Assembly: GCA_963666935.1 (NCBI GenBank)
Contig: OY762936.1
Coordinates: 2,356,001 to 2,420,000, forward strand
Direction of reading: 5' to 3'
From: G963666935 sp963666935
Lineage (GTDB): Bacteria > Bacillota > Clostridia > Christensenellales > CAG-138
DNA length: 64,000 bases
Under the pieces are notes generated by a model. It did not search any database, was not told the DNA's origin, and was given only the letters and a program-made list of their open reading frames with translations. How positions within the stretch are numbered: the first letter of the stretch is position 1; the number at the start of each line of letters is the position of its first letter. Made by a program: the position numbers and the translations under genes. Positions 1 to 7,569 of this stretch are shown here, one piece after another.

Positions 1-734
1 CCGCCAATCATATGCTCAAATACCGGGGCAATCGGCTCCGTGATTAGGGCATTATGTAGGCGCGGGTATATGGGAACGTCCACCCCAACGGTGTTGAGCA
101 GCTTCCGGCTGTGGAAACCCGCGGCAATCACAATCGATTCGCCTTCATACACGTTTCCACGTTCCGTAATGACCCGACGTGCCCGGCCCTTCACCGTTTC
201 AATCTTCAACGCCTTTTCCCCGGTGATGAAATGAACCCCCATCTCCCGAGCCCGCTTGTAAAACGCCAGGGTGGCCAGCATCGGATTTGCCACGCCATCG
301 GAGGGCGTCCACGCTACAAACTTTACGTGTTTTGAAAGGTAAGGGAATTCCTTGTATATCTCGTCTTCTCGCATGACGTACACGTCGATGCCGAAACTTT
401 TTCCGACTTTAACGCGCTCCAAAAAATTTTTTTCGTGGCTTTCATCGTACCCGCAGGCCAGATACCCCTTTTGACGAAACTCTACGTCCATGCCCAGTTC
501 ATCCTTCAAATTCGGCCACAGATTGTTGATAGCGAAGTTCGCTAGCGGCATTTCGCGGGCATCCCGGCCGGAGCGCCGGACACCGCCGCCGTTGCGTGAA
601 GAACCGCCGTGCCCGATCATATCACTTTCCAGCACGATGCAGGAAAGCCCACGCTTGGCGGCATAGTAGGCTGCGGAATTCCCCGCAATGCCCGCCCCGA
701 TGATGATGACGTCCGCAGTTTTTATTTCACTCAT
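1..734 (-). CDS. FAD-dependent oxidoreductase, DadA/HcnC-like (5' part, runs off the window)
   Basis: This is the N-terminal part (about 244 residues) of a D-amino-acid/glycine oxidase-fold flavoprotein; the C-terminus lies left of the window. Right after the start there is a Rossmann FAD motif (GAGIAG at about residue 13), and near residue 45 the stretch GGSSRNGGGVRRSG, typical of the DadA / sarcosine oxidase / proline dehydrogenase beta family. The ATG overlaps the stop of the upstream BFD-type gene in an ATGA, so the two are translationally coupled. With the genes at 731-2970 it forms the layout of the HcnABC / opine oxidase / multi-subunit proline or hydroxyproline dehydrogenase family: a small 2Fe-2S subunit, an NAD(P)-disulfide-type flavoprotein, a BFD [2Fe-2S] piece and this substrate-oxidising flavoprotein. 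By family role it would oxidise an imino or amino acid. The actual substrate cannot be read from the sequence. Confidence 0.85.
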   Translation of the reverse strand, partial: MSEIKTADVIIIGAGIAGNSAAYYAAKRGLSCIVLESDMIGHGGSSRNGGGVRRSGRDAREMPLANFAINNLWPNLKDELGMDVEFRQKGYLACGYDESHEKNFLERVKVGKSFGIDVYVMREDEIYKEFPYLSKHVKFVAWTPSDGVANPMLATLAFYKRAREMGVHFITGEKALKIETVKGRARRVITERGNVYEGESIVIAAGFHSRKLLNTVGVDVPIYPRLHNALITEPIAPVFEHMIG

Positions 735-1056
735 TTCTTTTCCACCTCTTCTCCGTAGGCATCAAATTTAATTGCTCGCATGGGCGGCCGGGCAATGATA
801 TCTTCCAGCTGGTTCGGAGAGATGCCCAGCTCCTTGGCTACAATCGCCTTTACGCTCCGCTGGCAGGTGCTTCCTTGGCACATGCCCATGCCCACCCGCG
901 TGGCCCGTTTGATCTCCGTCAAGGTCCAAAATCCCATATGGACTGCCCGCCGGATTTCGCCCTTGTAATTTCCTCGCATCTGCAAATAATAATATCGTCA
1001 TCCGGCTGTGGTACAAACTCACCTATATCCATTGAACGATCCAAATACTCAGACAT
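731..1056 (-). pseudogene. BFD-type [2Fe-2S] binding protein, interrupted by a one-base frameshift
   Basis: The gene should encode a bacterioferritin-associated-ferredoxin-like domain of about 107 residues. An ATG at 1056 overlaps the stop of the upstream gene (1049) and opens a frame reading MSEYLDRSMDIGEF then IICRCEEIT, the first half of the BFD cluster motif (CxCE). The second half, KGEIRRAVHMGF followed by MCQGSTC, is in another frame. The switch point is around 962-968, where one base appears missing between the ATT AC and AAG GGC codons. The result is two short frames, neither of which carries all four cluster cysteines. Either this is a sequencing or assembly indel, or the [2Fe-2S] subunit is broken in this strain. 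The stop is coupled to the downstream DadA-like gene. Confidence 0.75.
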
Positions 1057-2641
1057 GCTCCACGGCCTCCTTTTGATAGAATCGGACTTCGTTTTCCATT
1101 CCCGCCTCCACGGCGATGGTCAGCACCGCAGTCTTATCCAAGCCCTTGCCTTTCTTTACATCCACGACTTCCGCAGCACACACAGGCTTACCCTGACGAT
1201 TCAGCCCCAGGCCTTTTTCGCCTTTTTGCGGCAAGGGAAGAAACTCATAGGGCAGCGTTACCGTGGCCAGCCCCGGCGCATATTCGCTGTTTACCAAAAA
1301 GATTGCCTGACCCGGGCAGATTGCCACGCACATTCCGCAGCCTATGCAGGCCCGTTCCGTCACCTCAGGAAGCCGAACCATATCCGCTTCATCCACATGG
1401 ATGCAGCCAAACCGGCAGGCATCTCGGCAGGGATCGCAGGGAATGTTCTGGGTGCACTCAATGACGGCATGCACGCCGGATTTTCCCGTAAAACCGCTGT
1501 TGGGAAGGTTTTTCATATCATCTTGTGTCACATACCCATTTCTTAGCAGCGCCATGGAAAGGGGTAGGCCTTCATCCGTACGGGTCATGTCCGTCCGGCC
1601 CGCATTTTCTTTGCAGAACATTCCTTTCCGGAGCTTTTCCAAAGACGCTTCCAGTTCTTCAACCCGGGCGTCATATTGTTCTTTATCAATAAACTCGCCC
1701 CGCTTGGCCGCCCCCAGGGCCGCGATGCGGCCGGTTATCATGGCAGAGCTTGCTTCCTCAATGCCGGACACGTCTCCCGCCACAAAAAGGCCGTTCATGG
1801 TGGTCGCGCCATCCGCGGTATGTACGGGAACTTTTCCACCCGCCTCCATATGCTCGCATCCGATCTGGCGGGTCAATTGGGACATGGGCTGCAGCCCCAC
1901 TGCGATGCAGATCGTATCTACATCCAGGTGCTTTTCCGTGCCGGGAATCGGCTTGAATTTTTCGTCTACTTCGGCAATGACTGCCCCAGTCACGCAATCT
2001 GTCCCTTCGGCCTTGATCACCGTATGGGAAGTATAGATCGGCACGCCTGTACGCGTCACCTTGGACGCGTGCACACCGTAACCGCCCACCCGTTTGGCAG
2101 CATCTACAAGCGCCACCACTTCGCATCCCGCCTGAAGCAGCTGGAAGCTTACAACCAGGCCCACATTTCCCGAACCGACCATGAGCACCCGCTGGCCCGG
2201 CTTCACCCCATGCAGATTCATGATGGTCTGCGCCGCGCCGGCACCCATGACGCCCGGCAACGTCCAACCCTCGAACGGGATGACATTCTCCGACGCGCCG
2301 GTGGCCACAATAATGCTGCCCGCCGAATAGCTGGTGATGTTTTCCCCCTCTGTAACACTTACAAACAACGGTTCAAAGATGCCCACGACCTCTGTATTAA
2401 GGCGGACCTCCACGCCCAGCGACTCGGCCTTTTCCTGCAACTCCCGGCCGATATCCACGCCCCGGCGGCTGGCTTGATGTTCCTTAGAACCGAAGAACTT
2501 ATGAATCTGCTTAAACAGCTGGCCCCCCGGCCGCGCATTCTCATCGAACACCACAACGCGCATGCCCAAAGACGCCGCCTCAATTGCCGCGCTCAGCCCC
2601 GCAGGCCCCGCGCCCACTACGATAACATCATACCGTTTCAC
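1049..2641 (-). CDS. NAD(P)/FAD-dependent oxidoreductase with inserted dicluster ferredoxin domain (HcnB/OoxA-like)
   Basis: This 530-residue flavoprotein belongs to the pyridine nucleotide-disulfide oxidoreductase superfamily. An FAD Rossmann motif (GAGPAG, about residue 11) and a second NAD(P)-binding motif (GSGNVG, about residue 157) are visible, and a third conserved stretch, GLFVAGDVSG, lies near residue 286. Unlike the simplest HcnB homologues it has a C-terminal ferredoxin-like insertion with two cysteine clusters, CTQNIPCDPCRDAC and CIGCGMCVAICP, which should hold [4Fe-4S] centres. The start is GTG at 2641, overlapping the stop of the 2Fe-2S gene upstream (GTGA). The 3' end overlaps the BFD frame. 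Its likely role is to pass electrons between the substrate flavoprotein and an acceptor in an amino- or imino-acid oxidase complex. The family is clear; the substrate is unknown. Confidence 0.88.
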   Translation of the reverse strand: MKRYDVIVVGAGPAGLSAAIEAASLGMRVVVFDENARPGGQLFKQIHKFFGSKEHQASRRGVDIGRELQEKAESLGVEVRLNTEVVGIFEPLFVSVTEGENITSYSAGSIIVATGASENVIPFEGWTLPGVMGAGAAQTIMNLHGVKPGQRVLMVGSGNVGLVVSFQLLQAGCEVVALVDAAKRVGGYGVHASKVTRTGVPIYTSHTVIKAEGTDCVTGAVIAEVDEKFKPIPGTEKHLDVDTICIAVGLQPMSQLTRQIGCEHMEAGGKVPVHTADGATTMNGLFVAGDVSGIEEASSAMITGRIAALGAAKRGEFIDKEQYDARVEELEASLEKLRKGMFCKENAGRTDMTRTDEGLPLSMALLRNGYVTQDDMKNLPNSGFTGKSGVHAVIECTQNIPCDPCRDACRFGCIHVDEADMVRLPEVTERACIGCGMCVAICPGQAIFLVNSEYAPGLATVTLPYEFLPLPQKGEKGLGLNRQGKPVCAAEVVDVKKGKGLDKTAVLTIAVEAGMENEVRFYQKEAVEHV

Positions 2642-2970
2642 TTCTTTTCACCGTCCTTTACCATTGCACCGAACCCCTTTTGCGTCTGAACAACCATGTT
2701 CTCCTTCAGGGGGGTCATGCAGGTTTTCACGTTGGGTACGCCGTCCACAACCATTACGCAGTCCGTACACCGCCCGATGGCACAGTAAATCCCTCGGGGT
2801 TCGCCCCGCTTTGATGTGTAACGGTGTATCATGACGCCCTGAGCACGAAGCGCCGCCGCGATTGGCTCGCCTTCGTATCCTTCCAATTCCTTTCCATCGA
2901 ACAGGAATTTCACAGCGCGTCCCTTGCCAAACTCGCTTATGATTGGGTGTTCTTCGATTCTTCTTTTCAT
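2638..2970 (-). CDS. (2Fe-2S)-binding protein, HcnA-like small subunit
   Basis: This 110-residue protein is the first gene of the oxidoreductase operon. It has the plant-type ferredoxin fold used by HcnA / SoxA N-terminal domains: a VKFLFDGKELEGYEGEPIAAAL start of the fold and a cluster region with IYCAIGRCTDC followed by a final cysteine in VKTCMTP. A GGAAAGGAAGA ribosome binding site precedes the ATG. Its stop overlaps the GTG start of the next gene by four bases. Homologues form a heteromeric dehydrogenase with the two flavoproteins downstream and carry one [2Fe-2S] centre in electron transfer. No specific control site was recognised in the upstream region. Confidence 0.85.
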   Translation of the reverse strand: MKRRIEEHPIISEFGKGRAVKFLFDGKELEGYEGEPIAAALRAQGVMIHRYTSKRGEPRGIYCAIGRCTDCVMVVDGVPNVKTCMTPLKENMVVQTQKGFGAMVKDGEKK

Positions 2971-3439
2971 CTGTCTTCCTTTCCTATGTTCCCCTCAGAA
3001 CAACGGGGAAAATTGTGTTCCAACAATGAGTCAAAAATACTTGCTTTGTGAAGGAGAAATTATTCCTATTATTACTTATTTAAAAATAACAAAACTATCA
3101 TTCTGCCTTGGTTGGAAAAAATGACAGCGTTCATAACTGCGTTGTAAGTTGGATCCTCCCTTGCCATATGATCATTTATATTCTAGCACAGTGAATTATT
3201 AATTCAATATCATAATAGCCCAAATTTTGCTCCAACTTTTGGGCTTGAGCACAAAGGGGATCGCCTATTGAGAACCTTCCATTATGTTGTATTGGATACA
3301 GGTTCCTTCCCGTGGATTTTTTGAATCTCGATTATAACCACCTCATAAAAGGCAATTTAAAAAAGGGTTGCCAGATAATGAGAAGATTATTGATTTCAAC
3401 GAAGCACTGAGGCAAGAGCAGCAATGCTCTGGAAAACAT
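2971..3439. other. Intergenic region with a hairpin, no gene seen
   Basis: This is AT-rich DNA between the 2Fe-2S gene and the scar next to the flavin reductase gene. It holds one inverted repeat, AGCCCAAA at 3217-3224 and TTTGGGCT at 3238-3245 with a 13-base loop. On either strand no run of T follows, so it is at best a weak terminator or a processing hairpin. I see no convincing coding sequence and no known riboswitch. Confidence 0.4.
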
Positions 3440-3661
3440 GGAGAAATGCTTGTTTGACAGCACTCTTCAGGATTCTATTATGCCCATTGTGTCTACCGAA
3501 AACAGGTTTTCTTCATTGGTTCACAAGATTTATGTGATAAGAATGTGGTGAAAGAGTAGACTTATATAACACGGGAGGCAATCTGGCCATAGGTAAGGTG
3601 AGTTTCTATCTTTCCCGATCATCCACGTCATGCTGTTTGTGATTTTTATTGATAAACCGCT
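3440..3661 (-). mobile_element. Integration scar A: last codons of a tyrosine recombinase plus its 3' trailer
   Basis: On the minus strand 3661-3607 reads ERFINKNHKQHDVDDRER followed by TAG. This is nearly the same as the C-terminus of the recombinase remnant at 23811-24041 (HKRHDVDDRER). The trailer downstream (3607 down to about 3440) matches the trailer at 23640-23810 and 57290-57410 almost base for base in places, for example ACACGGGAGG and ATCTGGCCATAGGTAAGG. The scar starts immediately after the stop codon of the flavin reductase gene, so the junction falls at a gene end. Only this 3' part remains; there is no catalytic region, so the copy is dead. Confidence 0.75.
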
Positions 3662-4150
3662 CTATTTTAATATTTTATATCCGTTATACGCATTGAGGTG
3701 AGTTTTTTCCTCGTTGGCGAAAATTTGCTGGATGCTTGCCACAAAAACGATATGATCGCCTACTGTCATTGTATTTTCAACCCTACATAAAAACACCACA
3801 TGGCTGTTCTTTACCGCCTTGGGAAACTCGCTGTCAAGCTCTACGAGTTCCATACCGGACTTTTGAGCTTTATCTTCATTTCTGCCGGATACCGTTCCGC
3901 AATAAACGGCCTCCTCTGCAAGGCTCTTGTCGGGAAGGCAGAGGGCAAATGTTCCATTTGTCTCGATACATTCTCTTGAGTAGCTCTTCTGTCCCAATGC
4001 GACTATCAGCATAGGCGGTTTGTTTGCCACAAACGACCACCATGAGATGGCCATGATATTGATTTTATCATGGGGGGTCCTTGTGGTTAACAAGGCAAAA
4101 GGATTGGGCGAATTCAGTGCCTGTGCACGAGAAATATTGATTGCTTCCAC
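3662..4150 (-). CDS. Flavin reductase-like / flavoredoxin family protein
   Basis: This 162-residue protein has the flavin reductase-like split-barrel fold that binds FMN. Typical stretches are FALLTTRTPHDKINIMAISWW near the start and PPMLIVALGQKSYSRECI followed by GTFALCLP. The start is GTG at 4150 with AAAGGAAG upstream. It lies 22 bp downstream of the PdxA2-type gene on the same strand and so is the last gene of the deoR-dtnK-pdxA2 unit. Family members reduce flavins or act as small electron carriers. Its link to sugar-acid breakdown is unclear, but it might supply reduced flavin to an oxidation step. The stop codon (3662-3664) abuts integration scar A. Confidence 0.8.
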   Translation of the reverse strand: MEAINISRAQALNSPNPFALLTTRTPHDKINIMAISWWSFVANKPPMLIVALGQKSYSRECIETNGTFALCLPDKSLAEEAVYCGTVSGRNEDKAQKSGMELVELDSEFPKAVKNSHVVFLCRVENTMTVGDHIVFVASIQQIFANEEKTHLNAYNGYKILK

Positions 4151-4172
4151 GCCAATTCTTCCTTTCTTTTTT

Positions 4173-5177
4173 TCAGTTCACACCGCTCAAAATCCATGCC
4201 TGCCGGATGGCCTCTTCCATATTCTGCGCGTCTGCTTTCCCGGTTCCTGCGATATTGAAGGCCGTGCCATGGTCAACGCTGGTTCTGATAAAAGGAAGGC
4301 CTACAGTGATATTTACGCTTTTTTCGATTCCCAACACCTTAATGGGGCCAAGTCCCTGGTCATGGTTCATCGCTACCACAATGTCGTAGTCGCCCCGCCG
4401 CGCAAGATAGAATGCTGTGTCGGCCGGCAACGGGCCAACAACATCAATTCCTTCCTTGGCCGCTCGTTCAATCGCCGGGACAATCTTTTCTTCTTCCTCA
4501 CCATAGCCGAACAAGCCGTGCTCCCCTGCATGGGGGTTGATTCCACAAACTACCACGCGAGGTTTCCTGTTCGTAATCTTTTTACTCATTGCTCCATTTG
4601 CCAACAGAATCGTATCATATACGTTTTCGGGTGTAATAAGCTTTACCGAGTCAAGCAGACCTACATGGATCGTGACTAAAATGACATTCAACTGCTCAGA
4701 GCAAAACATCATGGCGAAACGTTTGGTATGGGTGAGCTTGGCCAATATTTCCGTATGCCCCGGATAATTATGCCCGCCCTGATGCAATGCCTCTTTGTTG
4801 AGCGGTGCTGTGCAAATTACGGCAACCTCTTTGGCCAATGCAAGGTCGACTGCCTTTTCCACATAGCGATAAGCGGCGTCCCCAGCCCTTGGATCTATTT
4901 CCCCGAAAGGCAGATTATCCGGCAAAAGCCCCATATCCAGACAGTCAATCGTTCCATATTCATAGTTGCCCTCTTGTGGAGTCTCCACCTTTTTCATGGA
5001 AAGCCCAGTCTGAACGATTCTCTCCGCCCGCTGTAGCATGTTGATGTCTCCTATAACCAACGGTCTGCAATGTTGGTATATTTCTTTATTAGAAAGGGCT
5101 TTCACGATGATTTCGGGGCCTATTCCTGCAGCATCCCCCATTGTAATGGCAATAATCGGTCGTTTATTGATGTTCAT
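4173..5177 (-). CDS. pdxA2: PdxA2-type 4-phosphate dehydrogenase (D-threonate/D-erythronate pathway)
   Basis: This 334-residue protein is of normal length for the PdxA family. It begins IAITMGDAAGIGPEI, the PdxA signature, and has metal and phosphate-binding regions around GHNYPGHTEILA, NPHAGEHGLFG and MNHDQGLGPIKV, with VDHGTAFNIAGTG near the C-terminus. True PdxA makes pyridoxine. The PdxA2 branch, always next to a DUF1537 kinase, oxidises and decarboxylates 4-phospho-D-threonate or 4-phospho-D-erythronate to dihydroxyacetone phosphate. That kinase gene is immediately upstream here, overlapping by 14 bp, which supports the PdxA2 role. The start at 5177 has AAAGGAGAAAGCC before it; the same frame extends upstream without a better ribosome binding site. 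Confidence 0.88.
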   Translation of the reverse strand: MNINKRPIIAITMGDAAGIGPEIIVKALSNKEIYQHCRPLVIGDINMLQRAERIVQTGLSMKKVETPQEGNYEYGTIDCLDMGLLPDNLPFGEIDPRAGDAAYRYVEKAVDLALAKEVAVICTAPLNKEALHQGGHNYPGHTEILAKLTHTKRFAMMFCSEQLNVILVTIHVGLLDSVKLITPENVYDTILLANGAMSKKITNRKPRVVVCGINPHAGEHGLFGYGEEEEKIVPAIERAAKEGIDVVGPLPADTAFYLARRGDYDIVVAMNHDQGLGPIKVLGIEKSVNITVGLPFIRTSVDHGTAFNIAGTGKADAQNMEEAIRQAWILSGVN

Positions 5178-6447
5178 GGCTTTCTCCTTTAAGTAAATTT
5201 CCAGCAATGCACAGTGCTTGCGGTGATCCAAACGCACCGGCCTTCGTAACAACCAGCAGGCGTTTGCCGCCGGTGAGCCTGCCCGCCGGTATGCCAGGTT
5301 CCACCTCCTCCAGCAACTCCATGCCGTCACTGCCCAGCGCCCGGCAAACCGCCTTGGCGGCATCTCCTCCAGTCATTACAATACCCCCGACGATGCCACC
5401 GGAAGCGATCGCCCCAACAAGTTTACCCATGGCATTAACAATTTCAGATGCCAAACGGGCTATGTTCCAGCCAAGATCCATGGCCTTTTTACTGGTCAGA
5501 GCTCTAATTTCCGGCGTGGTGTCCAAGTACAGCACAAGATCTTTTCCCTCTCGCAAGGCTGCGCTTGCCTCTCCTTCATACTGCTGCCAGCCTTCAATTG
5601 CAAGCTTCCAAGGGGACATGCAAAGCGCATAGGTTCCCGGCTGTAATATCAATTGCTCCACCTGCTCCTTTGTGACCGGCGAGACACTAGCGGCAACTGT
5701 AATGATAGGCCCTTCCGCTTTCGGGAATGGGACATGTTTTTTTGGCTTGGTTATATTCCAACCACCGGCTATATACTGTGAAAGTCCGGTGGATCCCACA
5801 ACCAAGCAATCCGACAGATTTCGGGAATGCGCTGCGATGGCCTTGAGGTCTTGCTCTGATTCGACATCTAGGACTACCAGCTCCATGCCTTTGGCAGCCA
5901 ATTGCCGAATCTGTTCCAAGAAAATATCTGAAGAAACTCGCACCTGAGCAAGTGGGAGGTGGGCAATTTTACGTTTTGACTGATCAGCCAAAACTTTGGA
6001 AAGATTTGATTCCCGCACCGGACAGGCGGGATCCTGTGAAACTGAGCTCTCTGATATCGGCATTCCGTTCAGGTAGTGGACCCCATCAATGGTGGTCCTG
6101 CCATAATGAGGGAAGGCCGGCGCTACCAGGGCTATCGGATAATTAAACGCATCCATTACCCCGTCTATTTCAGCCCCCAAATTCCCGCGCAGAGTAGAAT
6201 CTACCGATTTGTAAATTCGAGAACATCCGGCCTTCTTTAGACGAAGCGCAATGTCCTTTGCTTTTTGGTAGGCAACTTCCTTATTTAAAGGGCGGCTGTC
6301 CGTATCCACCGACAAGACATCACAGACCGGGAATTCACCTCCCGGCATTTCCATAAGCGCTACTGTAGAAAGACCTTCCTGAGCAAACTGCACACCACAA
6401 TCTGTTACGCTGGAAAAGTCGTCTGCAATGATCGCAACTTTGTACAA
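5164..6447 (-). CDS. dtnK: Four-carbon acid sugar kinase (DUF1537 family, DtnK/DenK-like)
   Basis: This is a kinase of about 427 residues with the N-terminal DUF1537 signature VAIIADDFSSVTDCGVQF and the paired SVDTDSR and KSVDSTLRGN stretches, and a C-terminal nucleotide-binding domain with ASGGIVGGIVMTGGDAA. Known members phosphorylate D-threonate, D-erythronate or related four-carbon acids at O4, which produces the substrate of the adjacent PdxA2. The favoured start is TTG at 6447, preceded by AAAGGGGAT at good spacing. An in-frame ATG at 6477 adds ten residues but has no visible ribosome binding site. It is the second gene after deoR, with an 88-bp gap, on the same strand. Threonate and erythronate cannot be told apart from sequence. 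Confidence 0.88.
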   Translation of the reverse strand: MYKVAIIADDFSSVTDCGVQFAQEGLSTVALMEMPGGEFPVCDVLSVDTDSRPLNKEVAYQKAKDIALRLKKAGCSRIYKSVDSTLRGNLGAEIDGVMDAFNYPIALVAPAFPHYGRTTIDGVHYLNGMPISESSVSQDPACPVRESNLSKVLADQSKRKIAHLPLAQVRVSSDIFLEQIRQLAAKGMELVVLDVESEQDLKAIAAHSRNLSDCLVVGSTGLSQYIAGGWNITKPKKHVPFPKAEGPIITVAASVSPVTKEQVEQLILQPGTYALCMSPWKLAIEGWQQYEGEASAALREGKDLVLYLDTTPEIRALTSKKAMDLGWNIARLASEIVNAMGKLVGAIASGGIVGGIVMTGGDAAKAVCRALGSDGMELLEEVEPGIPAGRLTGGKRLLVVTKAGAFGSPQALCIAGNLLKGESHEHQ

Positions 6448-6535
6448 AATATGATCCCCTTTCGTTGTTCCCGGCATTTTTTTATGCCGTCTTTATATTT
6501 GTTATAGTAGAAATAACCCGACGAGAGACAATCAA

Positions 6536-7300
6536 TCAAACTTGTTCAATATTGATATCAATTCGCCGCATGCCGCTCATGATGGAGGAATCCAATTCCG
6601 TTCCCGTTATGACCTTGTCTACTTTATCAAATGGACATATTTGAAGCACGGCCGAAGCTGTGAACTTGGTGTGGTCACACAGTACCACACACTCCTTCGC
6701 GCGTTCGATCATCAGTCTCTTGCAACTCATTTCTTCGATACGATAATTCATCATTCCGTATTTAGGGTCAACCGCGTCAACGCCCAAAAATAATTTATCT
6801 GCATGCAATTCTTTCCATAGATTTTCCGCAAAAAAACCCGTTGATGTATAATATCCCTTGCGAATGTACCCTCCTACGGTAATCAGCTCTATCGTGGGAT
6901 GTGGTGCGAGTATATAGGCGATCTCAATGTCATTGGTCATCACCGTGATGCTCAAACTGCTGTTGGCTAACAACTTTGCGAGCTCACAAACAGTCGTGGA
7001 TGAATCCAAAATAATACTGTCACCATTTTTGATTTCCGTCATCGCTCGTTCTACGATGCGACGCTTCTCTTCAAGATTCATATTGATGCGCTCGGAATAA
7101 GGCGGCTCATATTTTTGATCATCAATCATCGACTTTACCGCCCCATGCATGCGTTCAATCAACCCTTTTTGAGCCAGCGTCGTCAGGTCCCTGCGCATTG
7201 TGGCACTCGACACCTTGAATTCATGGCACAGATCAGAAAAAGAAACATAGCCATGTTGATCGATATAGGATAAAAGCTTTTGTATTCTGTCTGATCGCAT
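6536..7300 (-). CDS. DeoR/GlpR-family transcriptional regulator
   Basis: This 254-residue regulator starts MRSDRIQKLLSYIDQHGYVSFSDLC with a winged helix-turn-helix of the DeoR type (VSSATMRRDLTTLAQKGLIERMHGA at about residues 30-54). A sugar-phosphate-sensing C-terminal domain follows, with NGDSIILDSSTT and a D-F/L-G-V-D motif (LFLGVDAVDPKYG). It probably represses the threonate/erythronate genes downstream and the divergent TIM-barrel gene. Its own promoter overlaps a perfect CGCTCATTTG inverted repeat, which suggests autoregulation. The effector is likely a four-carbon acid phosphate, by analogy only. Confidence 0.88.
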   Translation of the reverse strand: MRSDRIQKLLSYIDQHGYVSFSDLCHEFKVSSATMRRDLTTLAQKGLIERMHGAVKSMIDDQKYEPPYSERINMNLEEKRRIVERAMTEIKNGDSIILDSSTTVCELAKLLANSSLSITVMTNDIEIAYILAPHPTIELITVGGYIRKGYYTSTGFFAENLWKELHADKLFLGVDAVDPKYGMMNYRIEEMSCKRLMIERAKECVVLCDHTKFTASAVLQICPFDKVDKVITGTELDSSIMSGMRRIDINIEQV

Positions 7301-7329
7301 AATACGCGCCCTTCTTATATTTTTATTCT

Positions 7330-7371
7330 AAAATAACTTGCATTCGCTCATTTGTCAATACCAAATGAGCG
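7330..7371 (-). promoter_or_regulatory. deoR promoter with overlapping palindromic operator
   Basis: On the minus strand TTGACA (7358-7353), a 17-base spacer and TATTTT (7335-7330) form a near-consensus sigma-A promoter for the deoR gene. A perfect inverted repeat CGCTCATTTG (7345-7354), 7 bases, CAAATGAGCG (7362-7371) covers the -35 box. This is a strong candidate for the DeoR operator. The half site GCTCATTT recurs in the opposing promoter at 7502. Confidence 0.75.
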
Positions 7372-7491
7372 ATAACGAACTAACTCGTTTAGTATTTTAT
7401 AGCAAACAGCAGTTTCCAGCTATTATTCAATCATTATTTTGATTGTATTTGTAAAATATGAGTGAAGCGAGCGATTTATTTGTGTATTACA

Positions 7492-7520
7492 TTGACATAA
7501 TGCTCATTTTTTTGTATCTT
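7492..7520 (+). promoter_or_regulatory. Promoter of the TIM-barrel gene with a DeoR-type half site
   Basis: TTGACA (7492-7497), exactly 17 bases and TATCTT (7515-7520) read towards the gene starting at 7570. The spacer contains GCTCATTT (7502-7509), the same core as the palindrome at 7345-7371. This suggests that the repressor also covers this promoter, possibly by looping between the two sites about 145 bp apart. Confidence 0.65.
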
Positions 7521-7569
7521 GAAGACAGCTAATAAAAATCAAGATAATCGTACGGAGGAGGATCATACC

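Noticed and set aside
1676..2689. Plus-strand open frame of 337 codons
   Set aside because: Antisense to the well-supported flavoprotein gene, rich in His/Arg without any domain.
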